A stretch of 64,000 nucleotides of DNA, from assembly GCA_920105625.2 (NCBI GenBank), contig CAKKTE020000052.1:1178001-1242000 (forward strand). The letters are read 5' to 3'. The position numbers were made by a program, and so were the translations under genes. Shown one piece after another: positions 35,808 to 46,103 of the stretch (position 1 is the stretch's first letter; each line of letters begins with the position of its first letter). This DNA is from Clusia tigrina (taxonomy: Eukaryota > Arthropoda > Insecta > Diptera > Clusiidae). The notes under the pieces are model-generated. The model was not told where the DNA came from. It was given only the letters and a program-made list of their open reading frames with translations, and made no database searches.

Positions 35808-37811
35808 TTTTTTTTTTTTTTAACTCCATTTATTTAACTACAATCTGTCCAGCTGGACATTCAGTACTACTTATATTATATTTGGTTATAAACATGTGTA
35901 TGAATTTTCAGTAACATTCAATACATTAGGTACATTAATTTAACACAGTTAGATTCTATATATATTAATTTCATTCATTCCTTATTATTACTAGTTTTTA
36001 ATTTATTTATTATTTTTTATTTTTTTATTTCTAATTTGACCTTAGGTGGTAAATCTGAATGGTAAGTCCGATGGTACATATTTTTTTAGTCTTCGCTCGC
36101 TGGTATCGCTGGTTATCAATTCTACCGCTAGGTTGTTAGGATGGATTCTAAGACGTTTGCGATATGAGTGGCTATATTTCATGATTTCATCATTTACTTT
36201 TGGGATGTTTAGATCCCGATGAATGATGTCGTTGCTGACATACCAAGGTGCATTAGCACACAGTCGTATGACTTTTGATTGGAATCGTTGTAGGATGTCC
36301 AGGTTTGACTTGGATGCTGATCCCCAAATTTGAATACCATAAGTCCATATGGGCTTCAGTATTACCTTATATATCAGGACTTTATTTCCAAGTGTTAGGG
36401 CTGACCTTCGTCCAAGTAGCCAGAACAAAGACCTAAGCGTTATTCCAAGTTGTTTCCGTTTGGAGAAGATGTGATAGCGCCAGGTAAGCCGCCGATCCAG
36501 GTGCACCCCAAGGTATTTTGCATGGTCTGCTTGTGGCAATTGGGAGTTACTTAGTGTCACTGGAGGGCAAGAACCTGCACGTAGGGTAAAAGTCGTTTGC
36601 ACTGATTTTATTGCATTTGCTTTTATTCGCCACTTGTCTAGCCATAAGTCAATTTGGTTCAGGTTCTCCTGCAAATGTTTCGAGGCTAACACGGGGTTTT
36701 TGTTGCAGGCCATTACAACAGTATCATCTGCAAAAGTTGCGGTATATGTGGTAACAGTCAGCGGCAGGTCAGCCGTGAATAGTGTGTAGAGCACAGGTCC
36801 CAAAACGCTCCCTTGTGGAACACCAGCTTTGATTGGATGGAGGGAAGTTACGTCGCTGTTTACTTTGACCATGAAGAATCTGCTTTCTAAGTAGGACTTT
36901 AATATGGCAAAGTAGTGATAGGCTAAATGCATTTTCAATTTGTATAGTAACCCTTGGTGCCACACCTTGTCGAATGCTTGGGTGATATCCAGGAATGCAG
37001 CTGAACAGTATTCTCTATTTTCTAGTGCATTCTGTGCAAATGCATATACTCGATTTATTTGTTCTATCGTAGCATGATGCTTTCGGAATCCAAATTGATG
37101 GGAAGGTATAAATTGTTTTGACTCGATGATTGGGAGGAGTCGCTTCAAAAGAAGTTTCTCAAACATTTTGGAAAGTATCGGAAGCAAGCTAATTGGTCTA
37201 TATGAGGTGACCACTTCTGCCGGTTTCCCAGGTTTGGGAACAAGGATAATTTGAGCCACTTTCCATTGGCTTGGGAAGTGGTCACATCGGATAATCGCAT
37301 TGAATAGTTGTGCAATGAATTTATAGCCGCAATCTGGTAGCTTCTTTAGGATTCTGCTCGTAATAAGGTCATATCCCGGCGATTTTTTGTCTTTTAGCGT
37401 ATTCTTGATAATTCTTCTAATTTCTTTTAGTTTAAAATGCTGGATCGGAATATCCATTTGGTATGGGGCATCAAGTAATTCAGCTATTTTTATGTCTTCT
37501 TGTGGATATTTGCTTGGAAACGGCGCAAATACTTCTAATAAATGAAGAGCAAATGACTGTGCTTTTTCCTTGTCAGATCTGGCCCATCCGCCATCTTTCG
37601 TTTTAATAGGTGGCACATGTGATGTTGGTTGATTTAGTTTTTTTGTAGCTTTCCATAGAGAATAACCTGAAGCCTGTGAAGGTGACAAGCTGCTGAGATA
37701 GATTTGTATTTCTGAATTTTTTGTTGACCGTAGGGCGTTTTTGAGTTGCTTTGTAGCGCAATTGAACCGGTTTTTGTCATAGGGGCTTCTGGTCATTTAC
37801 CAAATTCGACG
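35808..37811 (-). mobile_element. 5'-truncated Jockey-like non-LTR retrotransposon, copy B
   Basis: Same element, same truncation point and same target site as copy A. The tail is 14 A (35,808-35,821), AATAAA is the complement of 35,829-35,834, and the target-site duplication CAGTAAAAAGTT lies at 35,798-35,809 and 37,812-37,823. Differences from A noticed by eye: AACTCC instead of ATCTCC beside the tail, two missense changes, and one base that makes a stop upstream of the ATG. Identical junctions show that it arose by duplication, not by a second insertion. Confidence 0.95.
36042..37796 (-). CDS. Truncated ORF2: Jockey-type reverse transcriptase, copy B
   Basis: A 584-residue frame from ATG with the same RT motifs and catalytic aspartates as copy A. 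It differs at residue 152 (K, from a GAG-to-AAG change) and residue 581 (R instead of K). The codon immediately before the ATG is TAA (complement of 37,797-37,799) where copy A has CAA, so here the frame cannot be extended into the satellite. As in A the endonuclease domain is missing, so the product would be an RT fragment at best. The intact frame over 1.75 kb reflects a young insertion rather than shown selection (inference). Confidence 0.9.
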   Translation of the reverse strand: MTRSPYDKNRFNCATKQLKNALRSTKNSEIQIYLSSLSPSQASGYSLWKATKKLNQPTSHVPPIKTKDGGWARSDKEKAQSFALHLLEVFAPFPSKYPQEDIKIAELLDAPYQMDIPIQHFKLKEIRRIIKNTLKDKKSPGYDLITSRILKKLPDCGYKFIAQLFNAIIRCDHFPSQWKVAQIILVPKPGKPAEVVTSYRPISLLPILSKMFEKLLLKRLLPIIESKQFIPSHQFGFRKHHATIEQINRVYAFAQNALENREYCSAAFLDITQAFDKVWHQGLLYKLKMHLAYHYFAILKSYLESRFFMVKVNSDVTSLHPIKAGVPQGSVLGPVLYTLFTADLPLTVTTYTATFADDTVVMACNKNPVLASKHLQENLNQIDLWLDKWRIKANAIKSVQTTFTLRAGSCPPVTLSNSQLPQADHAKYLGVHLDRRLTWRYHIFSKRKQLGITLRSLFWLLGRRSALTLGNKVLIYKVILKPIWTYGIQIWGSASKSNLDILQRFQSKVIRLCANAPWYVSNDIIHRDLNIPKVNDEIMKYSHSYRKRLRIHPNNLAVELITSDTSERRLKKYVPSDLPFRFTT

Positions 37812-40800
37812 CAGTAAAAAGTTACAAGCCAAGGTGTGGGACGTACCGTATAGAAGTTAAGGTCATTTGAAGTTTTATCACTGTTTGATTTGGGGCTCAA
37901 GGGTAGCATAGCTTTGAGCGATATCTTAAATTGACAAGAGGCTCGAGTACTTTATTGTTACAAAATTTCAAGGTTTTATGACGCTCCAGTAAAAAGTTAC
38001 AAGCATTTGTATGTTGCAAACTTTGATAGGTGTAGGACGTACCGTATAGAAGTTAGGGCCATTTGAAGTTTTATCAGTGTTTGATTTGGGACTCAAGGGT
38101 AGCATAGCTTTGAGCGATAGCTTAAATTGACAAGAGGCTCGAGTACTTTATTGTTACAAAATTTCAAGGTTTTATGACGCTCGAGTAAAAAGTTACAAGC
38201 ATTTGTATGTTGCATACTTTGATAGGTGTAGGACGTACAGTAATGAAGTTAGGGCCATTTGAAGATTTATCAGTGTTTGATTAGGGACTCAAGGGTAGCA
38301 TAACTTTGAGCGATAGCTTAAATTGACAAGAGGCTCGAGTACTTTATTGTTACAAAATTTCAAGGTTTTATGACGCTCCAGTAAAAAGTTACAAGCATTT
38401 GTATGTTGCAAACTTTGATAGGTGTAGGACGTACCGTATAGAAGTTAGGGCCATTTGAAGTTTTATCAGTGTTTGATTTGGGACTCAAGGGTAGCATAGC
38501 TTTGAGAGATATCTTAAATTGACAAGAGGCTCGAGTACTTTATTGTTACAAAATTTCAAGGTTTTATGACGCTCCAGTAAAAAGTTCCAAGCATTTGTAT
38601 GTTGCATAGGTGTAGGACGTACCGTATAGAAGTTAGGGCCATTTGAAGTTTTATCAGTGTTTGATTTGGGACTCAAGGGTAGCATAGCTCTGAGCGATAA
38701 CTTAAATTAACAAGAGGCTCGAGTACTGTATTGTTACAAAATTTCAAGGTTTTATGACGCTCCAGTAAAAAGTAACAAGCATTTGTATGTTGCAAACTTT
38801 GAGAGGCTTTGAGCCAAAGCTTAAATTGACAAGAGGCTCGAGTACTTTATTGTTACAAACTTTCAATGTTTTATGACGCTCCAGTAAAAAGCTACAAGCA
38901 TTTGTATGTTGCAAATTTTGATAGGTGTAGGACGTACCGTATAGAAGTTAGGGCCATTTGAAGTTTTATCGTGTCTGATTCGGGACTCAAGGGTAGCATT
39001 GCTTTGAGCGATAACTTAAATTGACAAGAGGTTCGAGTACTTTATTGTTCCAAAATTGCCAGATTTTATGACGCTCCAGTAAAAAGTTACAAGGATTTGT
39101 ATGTTGCAAACTTTGATAGGTGCAGGATGTACCGTATAGAAGTTAGGGCCATTTGAAGTTTCATCAGTGTTTGATTTGGGACTCAAGGATAGCATAGCTT
39201 TGAGCGATAGCTTAAAGCGACAAGAGGCTCGAGTACTTTATTGTTACAAAATTTCAAGGTTTTATGATGCTCCAGTAAAAAGTTACAAGCATTTGTATGT
39301 TGCAAACTTTGATAGGTTTAGGACAGACCGTATAGAAGTTAGGGCCATTTGAAGTTTTATCCGTGTTTGATTTGGGACTCAAGGGTAGCATAGCTTTGAG
39401 CGATAGCTTAAATTGACAAGAGGCTCGAGTACTTTATTGTTAGAAAATTTCAAGGTTTTACGACGCTCCAGTAAAAAGTTACAAGCATTGCAAACTTTGA
39501 TAGGTATAGGACGTACCGTATAGAAGTTAGGGCCATTTGAAGTTTTATCAGTGTTTGATTTGGGACTCAAGGATAGCATAGCTTTGAGCGATAGCTTAAA
39601 TTGACAAAGGGGCTCGAGTAATTTATTGTTACAAAATTTCAAGGTTTTATGACGCTCCAGTAAAAAGTTACAAGCATTTGTATGTTGCAAACTTTGATAG
39701 GTGTAGGACGTACCGTATAGAAGTTAGGGCCATCTGAAGTTTTATCAGTGTTTGATTTGGGACTCAAGGGTAGCATAGCTTTAAGCGATAGCTTAAATTG
39801 ACAAGGGGCTCGAGTACTTTATTGTTACAAAATTTCAAGGTTTTATGACGCTCCAGTAAAAAGTTACAAGCATTTGCATGTTGCAAACTTTGATAGGTGT
39901 AGGACGTACCGTATAGAAGTTAGGGCCATTTGAAGTTTTATCAGTGTTTGATTTGGGACTCAAGGGTAGCATAGCTTTGAGCGATAGCTTAAATTTACAT
40001 GAGGCTCGAGTACTTTATTGTTACAAAATTTCAAGGTTTTATGACGCTCCAGTAAAAAGTTGCAAGCATTTGTATGTTGCAAACTTTGATAGGTGTAGGA
40101 CGTACCGTATAGAAGTTAGGGACATTTGAAGTTTTATCAGTGTTTGATATGGTACTCAAGGGTAGCATAGCTTTGAGCGACAACTTAAATTGACAAGAGG
40201 CTCGAGTTCTAGGTTTTATGACGCTCCAGTAAAAAGTTGCAAGCATTTGTATGTTGCAAACTTTGATAGGTGTAGGACGTACCGTATAGAAGTTAGGGAC
40301 ATTTGAAGTTTTATCAGTGTTTGATATGGTACTCAAGGGTAGCATAGCTTTGAGCGATAGCTTAAATTGACAAGAGGCTCCAGCACTTTATTGTTACAAA
40401 ATTTCAAGGTTTTATGACGCTCCAGTAAAAAGTTACATGCATTTGTATGTTGCAAACTTTGTTAGGTGTAGGACGTACCGTATAGAAGTTAGGGCCATTT
40501 TAAGTTTTATCAGTGTTTGATTTGGGACTCAAGGGTAGCATAGCTTTGAGCGATAGCTTAAATTTACATGAGGCTCGAGTACTTTATTGTTACAAAATTT
40601 CAAGGTTTTATGACGCTCCAGTAAAAAGTTGCAAGCATTTGTATGTTGCAAACTTTGATAGGTGTAGGACGTACCGTATAGAAGTTAGGGACATTTGAAG
40701 TTTTATCAGTGTTTGATATGGTACTCAAGGGTAGCATAGCTTTGAGCGATAGCTTAAATTGACAAGAGGCTCGAGTTCTAGGTTTTATGACGCTCCAGTA

Positions 40801-42357
40801 AAAAGTTGCAAGCATTTGTATGTTGCAAACTTTGATAGGTGTAGGACGTACCGTATAGAAGTTAAGACCATTTGAAGTTTTATCAGTGTTTGATATGGTA
40901 CTCAAGGGTAGCATAGCTTTGAGCGATAGCTTAAATTGGCAAGAGGCTCGAGTACTTTATTGTTACAAAATTTCAAGGTTTTATGACGCTCCAGTAAAAA
41001 GTTACATGCATTTGTATGTTGCAAACTTTGTTAGAAGTAGGACGTACTGTATAGAAGTTAGGGCCATTTGAAGTTTTATCAGTGTTTGATTTGGGACTCA
41101 AGGGTAGCATAGCTTTGAGCGATAGCTTAAATTGACAAGAGGCTCGAGTACTTTATTGTTACAAAATTTCAAGGTTTTATGACGCTCCAGTAAAAAGTTA
41201 CAAGCATTTGTATCTTGCAAACTTTGATAGGTGTACGACGTACCGTATTGAAGTTAGGGCCATTTGAAGTTTTATCAGTGTTTGATTTGTGACTCAAGGG
41301 TAGCATAGCTTTGCGCGATAGCTTAAATTGACAAGAGGCTCGAGTACTTTATTGTTAGAAAATTTCAAGGTTTTACGACGCTCCAGTAAAAAGTTACAAG
41401 CATTGCAAACTTTGATAGGTGTAGGACGTACCGTATAGAAGTTAGGGCCATTTGAAGATTTATCAGTGTTTGATTTGGGACTCAAGGGTAGCATAGCTTT
41501 GAGTGATAACTTAAATTGACAAGAGGATCGAGTACTTTATTGTTACAGTATTTCAAGGTTTTGTGACGCTCCAGTAAAAAGTTACAAGCATTTGTATGTT
41601 GCAAACTTTGAGAGGTGTAGGACGTACCGTATATAAGTTAGGGCCATTTGAAGTTTTATCAGTGTTTGATTTGGGACTCAAGGGTAGCATAGCTTTGAGC
41701 GATAGCTTAAATTGACAAGAGGCTCGAGTACTTTATTGTTACAAAATTTCAAGGTTTTATGACGCTCGAGTAAAAAGTTACAAGCATTTGTATGTTGCAT
41801 ACTTTGATAGGTGTAGGACGTACAGTAATGAAGTTAGGGCCATTTGAAGATTTATCAGTGTTTGATTAGGGACTCAAGGGTAGCATAACTTTGAGCGATA
41901 GCTTAAATTGACAAGAGGCTCGAGTACTTTATTGTTACAAAATTTCAAGGTTTTATGACGCTCCAGTAAAAAGTTACAAGCATTTGTATGTTGCAAACTT
42001 TGATAGGTGTAGGACGTACCGTATAGAAGTTAGGGCCATTTGAAGTTTTATCAGTGTTTGATTTGGGACTCAAGGGTAGCATAGCTTTGAGAGATATCTT
42101 AAATTGACAAGAGGCTCGAGTACTTTATTGTTACAAAATTTCAAGGTTTTATGACGCTCCAGTAAAAAGTTCCAAGCATTTGTATGTTGCATAGGTGTAG
42201 GACGTACCGTATAGAAGTTAGGGCCATTTGAAGTTTTATCAGTGTTTGATTTGGGACTCAAGGGTAGCATAGCTTTGAGCGATAGCTTAAATTGACAAGA
42301 GGCTCGAGCACTTTATTGTTACAAAATTTCAGGGTTTTATGACGCTCCAGTAAAAAG
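37812..42357 (-). repeat. Satellite between elements B and C
   Basis: It starts with 126 bp of element right flank, switches at 37,938 to satellite matching 27.75 kb onward, includes segmental copy P3 (38,649-42,233), and ends in the left flank of element C (CAGGGTTTTATGACGCTCC then CAGTAAAAAG). Apart from truncated monomers (119-bp near 38,800, short GAGTTCTAGG units near 40,204 and 40,775, 188-bp units) it holds no other feature. The 61-, 66-, 103- and 104-residue frames are repeat translations. Confidence 0.92.
38649..42233 (-). repeat. 3,585-bp segmental duplication, copy P3
   Basis: This copy matches P2 at an offset of exactly 10,296 bp along its whole length, with the same order of truncated and variant monomers. 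Like P2 it leads directly into a retroelement copy (C). It exists because the larger 10,296-bp block was duplicated. Confidence 0.9.
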
Positions 42358-44360
42358 TTTTTTTTTTTTTATCTCCATTTATTTAACTACAATCTGTCCA
42401 GCTGGACATTCAGTACTACTTATATTATATTTGGTTATAAACATGTGTATGAATTTTCAGTAACATTCAATACATTAGGTACATTAATTTAACACAGTTA
42501 GATTCTATATATATTAATTTCATTCATTCCTTATTATTACTAGTTTTTAATTTATTTATTATTTTTTATTTTTTTATTTCTAATTTGACCTTAGGTGGTA
42601 AATTTGAATGGTAAGTCCGATGGTACATATTTTTTTAGTCTTCGCTCGCTGGTATCGCTGGTTATCAATTCTACCGCTAGGTTGTTAGGATGGATTCTAA
42701 GACGTTTGCGATATGAGTGGCTATATTTCATGATTTCATCATTTACTTTTGGGATGTTTAGATCCCGATGAATGATGTCGTTGCTGACATACCAAGGTGC
42801 ATTAGCACACAGTCGTATGACTTTTGATTGGAATCGTTGTAGGATGTCCAGGTTTGACTTGGATGCTGATCCCCAAATTTGAATACCATAAGTCCATATG
42901 GGCTTCAGTATTACCTTATATATCAGGACTTTATTTCCAAGTGTTAGGGCTGACCTTCGTCCAAGTAGCCAGAACAAAGACCTAAGCGTTATTCCAAGTT
43001 GTTTCCGTTTGGAGAAGATGTGATAGCGCCAGGTAAGCCGCCGATCCAGGTGCACCCCAAGGTATTTTGCATGGTCTGCTTGTGGCAATTGGGAGTTACT
43101 TAGTGTCACTGGAGGGCAAGAACCTGCACGTAGGGTAAAAGTCGTTTGCACTGATTTTATTGCATTTGCTTTTATTCGCCACTTGTCTAGCCATAAGTCA
43201 ATTTGGTTCAGGTTCTCCTGCAAATGTTTCGAGGCTAACACGGGGTTTTTGTTGCAGGCCATTACAACAGTATCATCTGCAAAAGTTGCGGTATATGTGG
43301 TAACAGTCAGCGGCAGGTCAGCCGTGAATAGTGTGTAGAGCACAGGTCCCAAAACGCTCCCTTGTGGAACACCAGCTTTGATTGGATGGAGGGAAGTTAC
43401 GTCGCTGTTTACTTTGACCATGAAGAATCTGCTTTCTAAGTAGGACTTTAATATGGCAAAGTAGTGATAGGCTAAATGCATTTTCAATTTGTATAGTAAC
43501 CCTTGGTGCCACACCTTGTCGAATGCTTGGGTGATATCCAGGAATGCAGCTGAACAGTATTCTCTATTTTCTAGTGCATTCTGTGCAAATGCATATACTC
43601 GATTTATTTGTTCTATCGTAGCATGATGCTTTCGGAATCCAAATTGATGGGAAGGTATAAATTGTTTTGACTCGATGATTGGGAGGAGTCGCTTCAAAAG
43701 AAGTTTCTCAAACATTTTGGAAAGTATCGGAAGCAAGCTAATTGGTCTATATGAGGTGACCACTTCTGCCGGTTTCCCAGGTTTGGGAACAAGGATAATT
43801 TGAGCCACTTTCCATTGGCTTGGGAAGTGGTCACATCGGATAATCGCATTGAATAGTTGTGCAATGAATTTATAGCCGCAATCTGGTAGCTCCTTTAGGA
43901 TTCTGCTCGTAATAAGGTCATATCCCGGCGATTTTTTGTCTTTTAGCGTATTCTTGATAATTCTTCTAATTTCTTTTAGTTTAAAATGCTGGATCGGAAT
44001 ATCCATTTGGTATGGGGCATCAAGTAATTCAGCTATTTTTATGTCTTCTTGTGGATATTTGCTTGGAAACGGCGCAAATACTTCTAATAAATGAAGAGCA
44101 AATGACTGTGCTTTTTCCTTGTCAGATCTGGCCCATCCGCCATCTTTCGTTTTAATAGGTGGCACATGTGATGTTGGTTGATTTAGTTTTTTTGTAGCTT
44201 TCCATAGAGAATAACCTGAAGCCTGTGAAGGTGACAAGCTGCTGAGATAGATTTGTATTTCTGAATTTTTTGTTGACCGTAGGGCGTTTTTGAGTTGCTT
44301 TGTAGCGCAATTGAACCGGTTTTTGTCATAGGGGCTTCTGGTCATTTGCCAAATTCGACG
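42358..44360 (-). mobile_element. 5'-truncated Jockey-like non-LTR retrotransposon, copy C
   Basis: Lies exactly 10,296 bp from copy A and matches it in every diagnostic position: 13-A tail (42,358-42,370), ATCTCC beside the tail, no stop before the ATG, and the same rearranged right flank. AATAAA is the complement of 42,378-42,383. The target-site duplication CAGTAAAAAGTT is at 42,348-42,359 and 44,361-44,372. Confidence 0.95.
42591..44345 (-). CDS. Truncated ORF2: Jockey-type reverse transcriptase, copy C
   Basis: A 584-residue frame whose translation is identical to that of copy A, including E152 and K581. It carries motif A Asp270, motif B AGVPQGS and motif C FADD, and lacks the endonuclease domain. 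The frame is also open for 12 codons upstream of the ATG into satellite, giving a hypothetical chimeric N-terminus (CNFLL from satellite, RRIWQ from the element). That extension starts at TTG and I do not annotate it as coding. Confidence 0.9.
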   Translation of the reverse strand: MTRSPYDKNRFNCATKQLKNALRSTKNSEIQIYLSSLSPSQASGYSLWKATKKLNQPTSHVPPIKTKDGGWARSDKEKAQSFALHLLEVFAPFPSKYPQEDIKIAELLDAPYQMDIPIQHFKLKEIRRIIKNTLKDKKSPGYDLITSRILKELPDCGYKFIAQLFNAIIRCDHFPSQWKVAQIILVPKPGKPAEVVTSYRPISLLPILSKMFEKLLLKRLLPIIESKQFIPSHQFGFRKHHATIEQINRVYAFAQNALENREYCSAAFLDITQAFDKVWHQGLLYKLKMHLAYHYFAILKSYLESRFFMVKVNSDVTSLHPIKAGVPQGSVLGPVLYTLFTADLPLTVTTYTATFADDTVVMACNKNPVLASKHLQENLNQIDLWLDKWRIKANAIKSVQTTFTLRAGSCPPVTLSNSQLPQADHAKYLGVHLDRRLTWRYHIFSKRKQLGITLRSLFWLLGRRSALTLGNKVLIYKVILKPIWTYGIQIWGSASKSNLDILQRFQSKVIRLCANAPWYVSNDIIHRDLNIPKVNDEIMKYSHSYRKRLRIHPNNLAVELITSDTSERRLKKYVPSDLPFKFTT

Positions 44361-46103
44361 CAGTAAAAAGTTACAAGCCAAGGTGTGGGACGTACCGTAT
44401 AGAAGTTAAGGTCATTTGAAGTTTTATCACTGTTTGATTTGGGGCTCAAGGGTAGCATAGCTTTGAGCGATATCTTAAATTGACAAAAGGATCGAGTGCT
44501 TTATTTTTACAAAATTTCAAGGTTTTTTGACGCTGCAGTAAAAAGTTACAAGCATTTATATGTTGCAAACTTTGATAGGTGTAGGACGTACCGTATAGAC
44601 GCTCCAGTAAAAAGCCATTTGAAGTTTTATCAGTGTTTGTTTTGGGACTGAAGGGTAGCATAGCTTTGAGCGATAGCTTAAATTGACAAGAGGCTCGAGT
44701 ACTTTATTGTTAGAAAATTTCCAGGTTTTACGACGCTCCAGTAAAAAGTTACAAGCATTGCAAACTTTGATAGGTGTAGGACGTACCGTATAGAAGTTAG
44801 GGCCATTTGAAGATTTATCAGTGTTTGATTTGGGACTCAAGGGTAGCATAGCTTTGAGTGATAACTTAAATTGACAAGAGGATCGAGTACTTTATTGTTA
44901 CAGTATTTCAAGGTTTTGTGACGCTCCAGTAAAAAGTTACAAGCATTTGTATGTTGCAAACTTTGAGAGGTGTAGGACGTACCGTATATAAGTTAGGGCC
45001 ATTTGAAGTTTTATCAGTGTTTGATTTGGGACTCAAGGGTAGCATAGCTTTGAGCGATAGCTTAAATTGACAAGAGGCTCGAGTACTTTATTGTTCCAAA
45101 TTTCAAGGTTTTATGACGCTCGAGTAAAAAGTTACAAGCATTTGTATGTTGCATACTTTGATAGGTGTAGGACGTACAGTAATGAAGTTAGGGCCATTTG
45201 AAGATTTATCAGTGTTTGATTAGGGACTCAAGGGTAGCATAACTTTGAGCGATAGCTTAAATTGACAAGAGGCTCGAGTACTTTATTGTTACAAAATTTC
45301 AAGGTTTTATGACGCTCCAGTAAAAAGTTACAACCATTTGTATGTTGCAAACTTTGATAGGTATAGGATGCACCGTAGAGAAGTTAGCGCCATTTGAAGT
45401 TTTATCAGTGTTTGATTTGGGACTCATTGGTAGCATAGCTTTGAGCGACAACTTAAATTGACAAGAGGCTCGAGTACTTTATTGTTACAAAATTTCAAGG
45501 TTTTATGACGCTCCAGTAAAAAGTTACAAGCATTTGTATGTTACAAACTTTGATAGGTGTAGGACGTACCGTATAGAAGTTAGGGCCATTTGAAGTTTTA
45601 TCAGTGTTTGTTTTGGGACTCAAGGTAAGCATAGCTTTGAGCGATAGCTTAAATTGACAAGATGCTCGAGTACTTTATTGTTACAAAATTTCAAGGTTTT
45701 ATGACGCTCCAGTAAAAAGTTACAAGCATTTGTATGTTGCAAACTTTGATAGGTGTAGGACGTACCGTATAGAAGTTAGGGCCATTTGAAGTTTTATCAG
45801 TGTTTGATTTGGGACTCAAGGGTAGCATAGCTTTGAGAGATATCTTAAATTGACAAGAGGCTCGAGTACTTTATTGTTACAAAATTTCAAGGTTTTATGA
45901 CACTCCAGTAAAAAGTTCCAAGCATATGTATGTTGCATAGGTGTAGGACGTACCGTATAGAAGTTAGGGCCATTTGAAGTTTTATCAGTGTTTGATTTGG
46001 GACTCAAGGGTAGCATAGCTTTGAGCGATAGCTTAAATTGACAAGAGGCTCGAGCACTTTATTGTTACAAAATTTCAGGGTTTTATGACGCTCCAGTAAA
46101 AAG
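44361..46103 (-). repeat. Rearranged satellite between elements C and D
   Basis: This is the 10,296-bp-shifted copy of 34,065-35,807. It has the same 16-bp patch (44,599-44,614), the same two-monomer module from the 18.65/20.41-kb type (about 45,331-45,721) and the same left flank of the next element. Minor differences were noticed, for example GATTAGGGACTC here versus GATTTGGGACTC at 34,921. Confidence 0.88.

Larger units (their letters stand above)
35368..37937 (-). repeat. Element-bearing block, 3,747-bp period, copy 2
   Basis: This is the second copy of the block containing a retroelement (B) with its left and right flanks. At 37,938 the sequence switches to monomers matching 27.75-kb-type satellite, so a recombination joint lies there. 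Confidence 0.9.
27753..38048 (-). repeat. 10,296-bp tandem segmental duplication, copy 1 (carries elements A and B)
   Basis: Satellite, retroelements A and B and their flanks all reappear 10,296 bp downstream. Examples are the element stop codons at 32,295 and 42,591 and at 36,042 and 46,338, and the GACGCTCGAGTAAAAAG variant at 27,885/38,181, 31,470/41,766 and 34,824/45,120. Going left, identity begins after about 27,752 (TATATAAG versus TATAGAAG). Going right, the matched part ends at 37,937, where GACAAGAGGCTCGAG faces GACAAAAGGATCGAG in copy 2. The last 111 bp of the period is therefore not matched. Confidence 0.93.
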